Origin: Chitinophaga ginsengisegetis
GTDB taxonomy: Bacteria; Bacteroidota; Bacteroidia; Chitinophagales; Chitinophagaceae
Reading direction: 5' to 3'
DNA: 64,000 nucleotides
Assembly: GCF_900168065.1 (NCBI RefSeq)
Contig: NZ_FUZZ01000002.1
Span: 434,001 to 498,000, forward strand
Position numbers and translations under genes: made by a program. Positions 8,720-16,849 of this stretch are shown piece by piece. The stretch's first letter is position 1. Each line of letters starts with the position of its first letter. The notes beneath the pieces were generated by a model that saw only the letters and a list, made by a program, of their open reading frames with translations, was not told the origin of the DNA and made no database searches.

Positions 8720-9388
8720 ATGCATCAGAAAAGATCCTACATACTGTCACTCATAATAGTTTTCGTTTTATCTCCTTTCCTTTTGAAAGCTCAGATCGCG
8801 GAATTCAGAGACAGCGTTATACAAATTTCGGGTATTACCATGACGGCAGACAGCCTGCGGGCCATCCCCGCGGTAAGCATCCTGGTAAAAGGACAAAACA
8901 GGGGAACTATCTCCAACAGATCCGGCATCTTCTCTATCGTTGTATTTAAAGGCGATACCCTGTCGTTCAGTGCAGTGGGCTTCAAACATAAAAATTACCG
9001 CATACCTCCGGACATCAAAGGCAACAGCTTTTCCCTGATACAGCTGATGGTGGAAGATACCACCTATCTTCCGGTAACTATCATCAAACCTTATCTTTCC
9101 AGGGAAGAATTTGAACGGGCCTTTGCCAATATGGACATCCCAGACGATGCATATGAGGTGGCACGAAAAAATACAAGTAATGCCAGGCTTCGCGCTATGG
9201 CCCGTTATACACCGGTCGACGGCAGGGAAGGCACCAGCCAATACCTCAAGAAACAGGCTCAGAGCCTTTACTATGCCGGTCAGCCTCCTCCGCAAAATAT
9301 CTTCAATCCGCTGGCATGGGCCCAGTTTATCCAGGCATGGAAACAAGGCGACTTTAAAAGGAAAGACGACAGTTATGGCAGTTACTGA
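8720..9388 (+). CDS. Exported carboxypeptidase-regulatory-like domain protein
   Basis: A 222-residue exported protein. A signal peptide (to LLKAQ) is followed by a CarboxypepD_reg-like beta-sandwich at about residues 30-110: VIQISGITMTADSLRAIPAVSILVKGQNRGTISNRSG, then FSIVVFKGDTLSFSAVGFK. This domain is common at the N-terminus of TonB-dependent receptors, but here it stands alone with a helical C-terminal tail (AQFIQAWKQGDFKRKD). This stand-alone form is frequent in Bacteroidota and its role is unknown. A near-consensus -7 (TATCTTAG) lies just upstream. Confidence 0.78.
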   Translation: MHQKRSYILSLIIVFVLSPFLLKAQIAEFRDSVIQISGITMTADSLRAIPAVSILVKGQNRGTISNRSGIFSIVVFKGDTLSFSAVGFKHKNYRIPPDIKGNSFSLIQLMVEDTTYLPVTIIKPYLSREEFERAFANMDIPDDAYEVARKNTSNARLRAMARYTPVDGREGTSQYLKKQAQSLYYAGQPPPQNIFNPLAWAQFIQAWKQGDFKRKDDSYGSY

Positions 9389-9446
9389 CCGTAACGTGTA
9401 ATACCTTAAATTAGCGCCTTATTCAATTCCGACAAATCACTACACC

Positions 9447-10331
9447 ATGCAAAAAATTGCGGTTATCGGCGCTGGTACTATGGGAAATGGTATTGCGCAT
9501 GTATTTGCTCAACACGGCTACGCCGTAAACCTGATAGATGTTTCGGCCCCGGCACTGGATAAGGCGCTGCAAACCATTATCAAAAACCTGGACCGCCAGG
9601 TGGCAAAAGGCACCATTACCGAAGCCATAAAGGTGGATACCCTGGGTAACATTTCCCTGCAAACCGACCTGGCTACCGGCGTAAAAGAAGTATCCCTGGT
9701 AGTGGAAGCCGCCACAGAAAATATTGCGCTGAAGCTGAAAATATTCCAGGACCTCGACCTCCACGCCCCGGCTGATGCTATTCTCGCCACCAACACCTCT
9801 TCTATCTCTATTACAAAAATTGCTGCCGTTACCAAACGCCCGGCAAAAGTAATAGGCATGCACTTCATGAATCCTGTACCGGTGATGAAACTGGTAGAGA
9901 TCATCAATGGCTACGCCACCGATAAAGAAGTAACTGCTACTATCGTAGCGCTTTCCGAAAAACTGGAGAAAGTTCCCTGCGTAGTAAATGATTATCCCGG
10001 CTTTATCGCCAACCGCATCCTGATGCCCATGATCAACGAAGCTATCTGCTCCCTTTTTGAAGGCGTGGCGGGCGTAGCTGAAATTGATACAGTGATGAAA
10101 CTGGGTATGGCACACCCGATGGGCCCCTTGCAGCTGGCGGACTTCATCGGGCTGGATGTTTGCCTCTCCATTCTGCAGGTACTGCACGACGGCTTTGGCA
10201 ATCCTAAATATGCACCCTGCCCGCTGCTTGTAAACATGGTAACAGCAGGTTATCTCGGTGTTAAAAGCGGTGAAGGATTTTATAAATACACCCCAGGCAG
10301 TAAAGACCTGGTTGTGAGCGAACGGTTTTAA
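9447..10331 (+). CDS. 3-hydroxybutyryl-CoA dehydrogenase
   Basis: A 294-residue NAD(P)-dependent 3-hydroxyacyl-CoA dehydrogenase, single-function bacterial type (HbdA/PaaH). The Rossmann motif is VIGAGTMGNGIA at the N-terminus with acidic residue Asp at the end of strand 2 (LIDVS). The catalytic region shows GMHFMNPVPVMKLVEI, and the C-terminal helical dimer domain has GFIANRILMPMINEA, MGPLQLADFIGLDV and KSGEGFYKY. It reduces acetoacetyl-CoA or oxidises 3-hydroxybutyryl-CoA in fatty acid or butanoate metabolism. It appears monocistronic and converges on the toxin-immunity island. Confidence 0.9.
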   Translation: MQKIAVIGAGTMGNGIAHVFAQHGYAVNLIDVSAPALDKALQTIIKNLDRQVAKGTITEAIKVDTLGNISLQTDLATGVKEVSLVVEAATENIALKLKIFQDLDLHAPADAILATNTSSISITKIAAVTKRPAKVIGMHFMNPVPVMKLVEIINGYATDKEVTATIVALSEKLEKVPCVVNDYPGFIANRILMPMINEAICSLFEGVAGVAEIDTVMKLGMAHPMGPLQLADFIGLDVCLSILQVLHDGFGNPKYAPCPLLVNMVTAGYLGVKSGEGFYKYTPGSKDLVVSERF

Positions 10332-10472
10332 ATAAAGGGCAGGAATTTATTCAACACCAGGAAAGAGATATAGGCAGTATCGGCGGTTACACTTTTTAAA
10401 GCAGCTGCCGGTTCCTGTTCTTTTTCATGGACGCAAGAACCGATGTGTTTCATTAGCTATAACACTTGCATA

Positions 10473-11084
10473 TTACAGGGAATAAATATAACATAACTCC
10501 CAAATGCTGTCTTTAGTAGCCTTTAGTCCAAATTTATCAAAGAATGCTTTCATCTCACCTTCCAGATTTGAAAACTCTTTTTCAATAACTGCTTCGCATT
10601 TCACTTTACTCTTCAGCACTTTTACATCATTGTCTGTCACGGCTAAAACCTTCTTAAAAAAAGGTAACAGATAAGCTGTATATACCTCATACCTCCTGTT
10701 ATTAACAGACGGATCAGCCAGTTCTTTTTTTGAGGTAGCTAATAATGAAGTTAAAGTTCCTTCTTCGATCAGGTGGATGATTTTCTTTTCACAATTCCGG
10801 AAAAAATTTTCATCGAGGATTTGTGTATAACCAATATCTACCTTAATATGAGCCGAAAGACTACTAAGCCCATCATCAGGCCTGTCAATAGGTCCAACCC
10901 ACATAGTGGTTTGTAACGAACCATCATCCTTATATACCCTGGCGATGACATAACAATAGAAAATATCTTCGATATGTTTGCTCAATGCCACGAGATGGGA
11001 ATACCATAATTTCTTCGGCTGTTTAAAATCAAATTGCTTAATCAGATCTTCAAATTCATTAACTACGCTAAAAAACTCAGACAT
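10473..11084 (-). CDS. Candidate immunity protein to the adjacent Rhs toxin
   Basis: A 203-residue soluble protein without signal peptide or membrane segment; I do not recognise a family. It is acidic and helix-rich and begins MSEFFSVVNEFEDLIKQ. The call rests on position: it starts 14 bases after the stop of the Rhs polymorphic toxin on the same strand, where cognate immunity genes normally sit. Two 60-base lines counted by hand (10501-10620) are 35% G+C against 53% in a line of the Rhs repeat core, as expected of recently exchanged toxin/immunity tips. It could instead be an unrelated cargo gene. Confidence 0.6.
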   Translation of the reverse strand: MSEFFSVVNEFEDLIKQFDFKQPKKLWYSHLVALSKHIEDIFYCYVIARVYKDDGSLQTTMWVGPIDRPDDGLSSLSAHIKVDIGYTQILDENFFRNCEKKIIHLIEEGTLTSLLATSKKELADPSVNNRRYEVYTAYLLPFFKKVLAVTDNDVKVLKSKVKCEAVIEKEFSNLEGEMKAFFDKFGLKATKDSIWELCYIYSL

Positions 11085-11098
11085 ACTATATCTCTTAT

Positions 11099-14000
11099 TT
11101 AGTGGTGACCAGGATATGTTTTGCCATGTGTATGGGTAATTCCGTTTTCATCCATTTTCTTCAGTAAATCCTGCATATCTGCCGCTTTACTTGGATCGTG
11201 GTCAAAATGCCAGTGCGGATCTGCTCTTCCGGCAACCTTGTTGGCAATATCCTTATCCACCTGTTTATCCATCCTGGCTAAAGATTCTTTTGATCTCGGG
11301 CCTTTGGAGAAGTTATCAGATTTGAACTCAATATCTTTGCCGTCATAATATTTATCATAATTACGCCCGGCGATAGAACGTCCCTTATTGCCTGTTCCGA
11401 ATATCTCATCGGCACGTTTATCATGCCATTGTTTGGCCCAGTTCAGCCAGCCCCGGCCTGATCCTGCTCCTGCACCGCCCGTCAATCCATACACGTCCAC
11501 CCAGCTATTCGGATCATGCACATAGCCGTACATTTTCATCCCCCCCAGCAATCCAATAGGGTCCTGGGAAATATACATGCCGCTTCCTGAGTCGTAATAA
11601 CGGAACCTGTTATAACTTAATCCTGTTTCTGCATCTTCATACTGCCCCTGATAAAGATAATTACAAAATGTTTTATCACCATGCAAACGTCTTACTTTTC
11701 CATAGCAATCGAGTTCCCGCTCCCACACTTTATTTCCCGCCATATCAAATGCATGCACCGGCGTGCCGAGGTGATCTGCAATAATACTGTAAGACCCTGC
11801 TGCGGTGAGCTTCGCACAGGGCACCAGTGAACTTTCTTCAAATACCCAGGTCACCAGGTTATTTACCGGCTCCTGTTCTATCTGCAACACACCATCTGCC
11901 ACCGCTTCAAGATGTGGTGGATAATCGCCGGTATACTGCCATTCATGCAATGGCACATTGCCATCCCATAGCCAGCGGGTTACCTCCTGCTTCCGTTTGT
12001 TCACCTTCGCGATACGCCTGCCCAGCGGATCATAACTGAATACAATTTCTCCGCCTGAAGGTGTGATCACTTTCCACAGCCATCCGTTTGCCTTCCACTC
12101 ATACACCCAACCTGTATGGCTTCCTTTCAATACTACTTTATTTGCCTTCGCCCATGCCTGCTTATCTTCCGCCACCTGGTGATTGTGCCGGAATTCCTTA
12201 CAGATAAGATTTCCTTCTCCATCGTAATAATAGAAGTAATCCGGACATTCCAGCAGGCGCCCGCCTTTACCATACACGCGATCTGTTCGTGCGGGTGTCC
12301 TGAAAAGATGCCCCAGCTTATCGGGTATGCGATAAACAGTGTCTACTGCAGCGCCGTTTGCCTGGCCATAGGTGGCACTTACCAGGTTATCAAATTCATC
12401 ATAGGAAAACTGCGTCTGCGCCTCACTCAGTTCATTCACCATCCGGCGCAACTTTGTATTCCTTCCCCATTCATAACGGATGCGGCTTTGTTCTGCCTTA
12501 TGTACGCCGATAGATTGCCTCACTACCTTTCCTTGTTTGTCGCGCTGCGTTTGCACGGTTACTCCGCCGGACAACATCCGCAATACTTCCAGTCCGCTTT
12601 CATTGTGTTTCCACTGCGCCTGCCAGGAATCTCCTGGTCCATTGGCCGCCTGCATTTCCTGTACATATCCTGCGGCATGGTGTTCCAGTTGAATAGCAGC
12701 GCCCAGGGTGCTTCCTACAAAAACCGGTTCTCCCCATTCATTGTATTCACGGTTCACTGCGTAAGCGCCCTGCACCTCGCTGATGGTGTGACCATAGGCA
12801 TCCCGTTGAATAGTAACTGCCCCGTCTTCATTGAAGGCGCCGGTCAGCTGCCCATCTTTGTTATAGCCATATGCAGTAACGCTGCCATCGTTGTATTCTT
12901 CCCGTACCAGTAAACCGGTACCATCATATTCGCAGGTGGTCCAGCGATTATCCGGCCGGAATATTTTTTTCACACGGCCTGCGGCATCCCGTTCGTAGTG
13001 GTAATGCACACCATCGAAGCCCCATTCATTGATGATATTCCCATTTGCATCCGGCTCCTGCCGGTACAGCTCTCCGCCTTCGTTGGCAATACTGCGCAAC
13101 TGCAATTCCCGGTCATAATTAAACCGCACATTCACACCATGCTGACTCCTGCCCGTTAACACGCCCAGTGGCCCATAGGTAAAGCTTACTTCCCGCTGAC
13201 CGTCCCCCGCTTTCACCAGGTTATCAGCAGCGTCGTAACTGAACTGATGAATACTGCCATCTGCTTCTTCCACATGGATAACATTACCGGCTGCATCGTA
13301 TTCATACGCGTACCAATAGCCTGTTTCAGTAGTTTCTTTTATCAACTGTCCTAATTCATCATACTTCCAGTGACGTTGTGTATTTTCCGGGGAGGTAATC
13401 ACGCTGAGATTATGCTGTTCATCATACTCCAGCTCAAAGGTGCGGCCATTTTTATAGGTTACCTGTGTAAGATATGGACCTCTGTACCTGTACCGTGTTA
13501 CCACTCCTTCCATGTTCTTTTTCTTCACCAACAACCCTTCTTCATTGTAGATCCATTCCATTCGTCTGCCACCGGGTGTTTTAACGCCTATTAACCGTTG
13601 CTCTTCGTCATAATAAAACAAGGTAGATTCTCCGTTGCCATTGGTTTCTTTCACTTTATTTCCATAGGCATCATATTCGTATTTCACGGTATTGCCCGCA
13701 GGATCTACCACTACTTCCAGTTCATCATACCGGTTGTAATGCTGCAGGGTAGCCCCTCCGTTGCCATCAATGAATTTATAAATAAGATTACGTTCGTCGT
13801 AATAGTAGGTTGTCGTATGACCAAGACCGTTAGTAACAACAGTTTTCCCTTTTTCATACTGTGCATGGTATTCCAATACGCCTTCATCTCCCCAGGTATG
13901 AACACAACGCGCCTCATCTCCCCTGCCTTCATACTCCCAGTAAAAATTTAATCCGCTCTGGTTGGTTAACCGCACCATTAAATGCCCTTTGTAAAAAAAG

Positions 14001-15427
14001 TATTTGCTGACATCCCGCGCATTGGTGGTGCTTGCGAGGTTACCATCTTCATCAAAGGAATAACGTACGAGGTGAATAACTTCCGCTCCTTTGCGGGTGT
14101 GAATCCCTTCAATACGGCCTTGTTCATCGGTAGTTACCTGCAGCAGCCGGTTGCCGCTGTCGATGATCTGTTGCAGATAGCCGTGCCCGTTATACCGGAA
14201 CTGAATCCGGAATCCTGCCCTATATATTTCAGATAGCATGCAACTGCCATCGGGGGCAGGCCGGGCATTGAAGCGATACTGGAGCTGCTCTTTATCTTCC
14301 AGGTAATAACCGCTGTTGTCGCGGCGCCACCACAACTGTTCCGCCCTGTTAAAATAGCTGCTGTTTGCAGGCAGTGCCGGCATCACTGTTTCGCGGCCAT
14401 CTGCCAGGCGGATACTGAAGTAGCCGTTATGCAGATTGTACAGGCTGAGATTATAGCTGTGGTGCCAGTTGTAACCCAACGGCCCCTGCACTTCTGCATC
14501 GCTGTAATAAGTGCGTTCCCATACCAGCGGTATAGGGCCGGGTAATTCAAAATCTATATTGGAAGACACCACTCTTCCGGTTACCGCGTCCACAGGTTCT
14601 CCAAACCTTTTACACTTAAAATCCTGCAGTACGCCTGCCAGCTTTGGAAACCGGCTTTCTATCTTATTAACTACTTTTTGTAAAGCGGCGCCTGCTGCTT
14701 TGGACAGTCCTTTCAACCCCAGTTTAAACATGAGCTGAAACAGGTCGATAGTCGGCGGACCACCCACCAGCACCGGTTTCCCGGAAGAAGTCATGATCAG
14801 CAACATGGAAGTAGGCGCCATTAACGCCATAGCCGTACTCTTTTTATTCAGCCGTGGCGGTGAAGGAAGTCCCACCAGGTTACACGACAGCGCGGGATGA
14901 AACTGCGTAGAAAAAGGGCCGCCGTCTGCCAGCACAGTAGAACTACCCATCCACATTTCGGATGCCGCTTTGGGCTTCACAATGGGAAAGGGCAAATGTG
15001 CAATGATGGCGGGTAAATGCAGGATGGGTGTACCGGCATTGGCCACCCATTGGTTATGTACTTTTACGGAAGGGCTGAGTGCATGTACCAGCATTTGTGC
15101 GGTAGCTGCCAGTGAAAACGGTTCCGGCGCCGGTTCTTTTCCTTCCTCTGCAGGCGGCGGTGGTGGTGGCGGTGGCACCACGCTGGCAATAGCAGCCATA
15201 ATAGCACCTATAATATCGAACACCATACCGATGTGAGGGACCGGCAATAACGGTGATGGAGGAAATACGGAATCGTGAAAGTCGATACCTATGCCGAGGT
15301 CAAAATATTTTGCGGCGGGCATTCCCGGGAAAGCGGGTAAGATACTGGCCATTCCTTTCTGGATATGGTCCAGTGAGTTTTTCTTTTCCGCAAATAATGC
15401 CCCAAAGCCTTTGTTTTCTACAGCCAT
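11099..15427 (-). CDS. Rhs-repeat polymorphic toxin with PAAR-like N-terminus and nuclease-like C-terminal tip
   Basis: A 1442-residue protein. Residues 65-84 are hydrophobic and followed by eight prolines (85-92). Residues about 125-225 contain repeated Gly/Pro loops (GSSTVLADGGPF, GKPVLVGGPP) resembling a PAAR-like spike cap. A DUF6531-type region follows (GEPVDAVTGRVV, about 276-287), then a long array of YD/Rhs repeats (YDAAGN, YDELGQLIKET) that would form the hollow cocoon. The Rhs core ends at YISQDPIGLLGG (DPIGL near 1289-1293) and DVYGL (to 1315). The last 127 residues are the variable tip: GRNYDKYYDG, DIEFK (Glu1367, Lys1369), RMDKQVDKDI and PHWHFDHD. The E-x-K plus later WHF arrangement resembles PD-(D/E)XK nuclease toxins; that assignment is inference. 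Upstream vgrG suggests delivery by a type VI system. Confidence 0.88.
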   Translation of the reverse strand: MAVENKGFGALFAEKKNSLDHIQKGMASILPAFPGMPAAKYFDLGIGIDFHDSVFPPSPLLPVPHIGMVFDIIGAIMAAIASVVPPPPPPPPAEEGKEPAPEPFSLAATAQMLVHALSPSVKVHNQWVANAGTPILHLPAIIAHLPFPIVKPKAASEMWMGSSTVLADGGPFSTQFHPALSCNLVGLPSPPRLNKKSTAMALMAPTSMLLIMTSSGKPVLVGGPPTIDLFQLMFKLGLKGLSKAAGAALQKVVNKIESRFPKLAGVLQDFKCKRFGEPVDAVTGRVVSSNIDFELPGPIPLVWERTYYSDAEVQGPLGYNWHHSYNLSLYNLHNGYFSIRLADGRETVMPALPANSSYFNRAEQLWWRRDNSGYYLEDKEQLQYRFNARPAPDGSCMLSEIYRAGFRIQFRYNGHGYLQQIIDSGNRLLQVTTDEQGRIEGIHTRKGAEVIHLVRYSFDEDGNLASTTNARDVSKYFFYKGHLMVRLTNQSGLNFYWEYEGRGDEARCVHTWGDEGVLEYHAQYEKGKTVVTNGLGHTTTYYYDERNLIYKFIDGNGGATLQHYNRYDELEVVVDPAGNTVKYEYDAYGNKVKETNGNGESTLFYYDEEQRLIGVKTPGGRRMEWIYNEEGLLVKKKNMEGVVTRYRYRGPYLTQVTYKNGRTFELEYDEQHNLSVITSPENTQRHWKYDELGQLIKETTETGYWYAYEYDAAGNVIHVEEADGSIHQFSYDAADNLVKAGDGQREVSFTYGPLGVLTGRSQHGVNVRFNYDRELQLRSIANEGGELYRQEPDANGNIINEWGFDGVHYHYERDAAGRVKKIFRPDNRWTTCEYDGTGLLVREEYNDGSVTAYGYNKDGQLTGAFNEDGAVTIQRDAYGHTISEVQGAYAVNREYNEWGEPVFVGSTLGAAIQLEHHAAGYVQEMQAANGPGDSWQAQWKHNESGLEVLRMLSGGVTVQTQRDKQGKVVRQSIGVHKAEQSRIRYEWGRNTKLRRMVNELSEAQTQFSYDEFDNLVSATYGQANGAAVDTVYRIPDKLGHLFRTPARTDRVYGKGGRLLECPDYFYYYDGEGNLICKEFRHNHQVAEDKQAWAKANKVVLKGSHTGWVYEWKANGWLWKVITPSGGEIVFSYDPLGRRIAKVNKRKQEVTRWLWDGNVPLHEWQYTGDYPPHLEAVADGVLQIEQEPVNNLVTWVFEESSLVPCAKLTAAGSYSIIADHLGTPVHAFDMAGNKVWERELDCYGKVRRLHGDKTFCNYLYQGQYEDAETGLSYNRFRYYDSGSGMYISQDPIGLLGGMKMYGYVHDPNSWVDVYGLTGGAGAGSGRGWLNWAKQWHDKRADEIFGTGNKGRSIAGRNYDKYYDGKDIEFKSDNFSKGPRSKESLARMDKQVDKDIANKVAGRADPHWHFDHDPSKAADMQDLLKKMDENGITHTHGKTYPGHH

Positions 15428-15462
15428 GATATGATTACTTTATTCCCCCGTGGGATAGGATC

Positions 15463-16833
15463 TTAGTTAAACTCAAACAAGGTGGATTTACGTCTCACTG
15501 TTGCTTTGTCCATGCCTTCCGCCTGTAGTAATGTATGCCAGTCGTCGCCTAATAATTCCTGCAGGTTACTTTCCAATATGGCGAGATCTTCCGGTCCCCG
15601 GATCTTTTCACACAGGTGCACTGCCATTGCGGCCGCATGCAGGAAAGTTGATTGTCTTCTTACTTCCCGTTCCAGGTAGCTGCCGCCGGTCATGGACAGC
15701 AACAGGTTTTCAAAGGCCGTATTCAATTGTCCCAGTTCATAATGCAGGTGCCCGCAAAGCCGGTATCCTTCCATGATCATAAAGGCATCGCCTTTATTTA
15801 CGGCTTCCAGCGCCAGTGCTTCATACAGTGCAATGGCCTGTTTTCTTTTCTTCCTGCCGGCCAGTATAGCGGCGCGGATCATCACGCAGGATTTCCAGGT
15901 AGGATAGCCTGCCGGATCATTCCTGTCCATCAGCTGTCTTGATAAACGGATGGCTTTATCCGCATAGCCCGCGCTCTTATCAGATTCACGCGCCATGAAA
16001 TACGCCTGGGCAGCTATCATCATACCGGCTACTTCGTGGGGTTCACCACCCATTTTTTTACTGAGTGAAAGTAGTACCGATACTTCCTGATCCAGCGCAG
16101 GCGAATCGGGTTGAGTAGTGCAATCCATCACTTTGCGAATCTGTTTACGGAAACGTGCATCTACACTGATGGTGTCGGAATTGCCACCACCTTTATCCAT
16201 TTCGTGATTAATGGCCGCCACCATTTGCAGGGATGGCTGCAATACTTTTACCTGGTTGGAAAATATTTTGGGAATAGTGATACGGGAATTGGCCACTATA
16301 TCTATGGTAACAAGCCGGATACCTTCCGGCAATCCTTTTTTCAGTACATCCGCGTACCATGCGCCGGCATCGGGCTGGTCGGGTCTTAAAGCGGGAAAAT
16401 AAATGCAGCAGCCGGTATCTTCCAGGCCGCGGATGCAGCCCATAAATCGCCGCAGTTCCTTCCAGATACTTTGTACTGTTGGCGGCAGACTGCGGTCGGG
16501 ATGATAATCTGTTTTCAGCAGGCCATCTTTTTTCATGGCGGCGTACACATCATATTCTTCGCGTGGCAGGGGTTCAAACCATTCCAGGAATTCATTCCAC
16601 AGCGCTTGTTCATATGCCTGGTGATCTTCCTGGTAAGGGGAATCAAATCTGAAAAATATCTCTTTAAAAACACCAATGGCAGTGCGTTCGGTTTCCAGGA
16701 ATTTATCAATAATTTCCACGTCGGCATATTGTATCTGCCAGATGGCCAGTTTCCATTGGTGATCACTGTCGGCGGTGGCCCATGTTTCCCTTACTTTATA
16801 AAACTCCTGCCCGATAGTTGGTGAGGTTGTCAT
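15463..16833 (-). CDS. Helical-repeat protein between vgrG and rhs, candidate effector adaptor
   Basis: A 456-residue cytoplasmic protein I cannot assign to a named family. No signal peptide or membrane segment is seen. The N-terminal half (about 1-220) is mixed alpha/beta and contains CIYFPALRPDQPDAGAWY and IRLVTIDIVANSRI. The C-terminal half (about 250-440) is TPR-like, with helix pairs such as AGMMIAAQAYFMARESDKSAGYADKAIRLSRQL, ALYEALALEA and GYRLCGHLHYELGQLNTAFENLLLS. Its position between VgrG and the Rhs effector is where type VI loading adaptors (DUF4123, DUF2169 or Eag/DUF1795) sit in Proteobacteria, but it shows no resemblance to those I can see. It starts 16 bases after the vgrG stop. 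The adaptor role is inferred from context only. Confidence 0.55.
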   Translation of the reverse strand: MTTSPTIGQEFYKVRETWATADSDHQWKLAIWQIQYADVEIIDKFLETERTAIGVFKEIFFRFDSPYQEDHQAYEQALWNEFLEWFEPLPREEYDVYAAMKKDGLLKTDYHPDRSLPPTVQSIWKELRRFMGCIRGLEDTGCCIYFPALRPDQPDAGAWYADVLKKGLPEGIRLVTIDIVANSRITIPKIFSNQVKVLQPSLQMVAAINHEMDKGGGNSDTISVDARFRKQIRKVMDCTTQPDSPALDQEVSVLLSLSKKMGGEPHEVAGMMIAAQAYFMARESDKSAGYADKAIRLSRQLMDRNDPAGYPTWKSCVMIRAAILAGRKKRKQAIALYEALALEAVNKGDAFMIMEGYRLCGHLHYELGQLNTAFENLLLSMTGGSYLEREVRRQSTFLHAAAMAVHLCEKIRGPEDLAILESNLQELLGDDWHTLLQAEGMDKATVRRKSTLFEFN

Positions 16834-16849
16834 AAGTGAGCTTTAAGGA

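Noticed and set aside
9423..10187. A 254-codon open frame antisense to 3-hydroxybutyryl-CoA dehydrogenase
   Set aside because: The plus-strand enzyme is unmistakable; the antisense product has odd composition and no known motif.
12116..12913. A 265-codon open frame antisense to the Rhs gene
   Set aside because: It lies wholly within the YD repeat region, is low in charged residues and rich in Cys/Ser/Phe, as expected of a shadow of the repeats.
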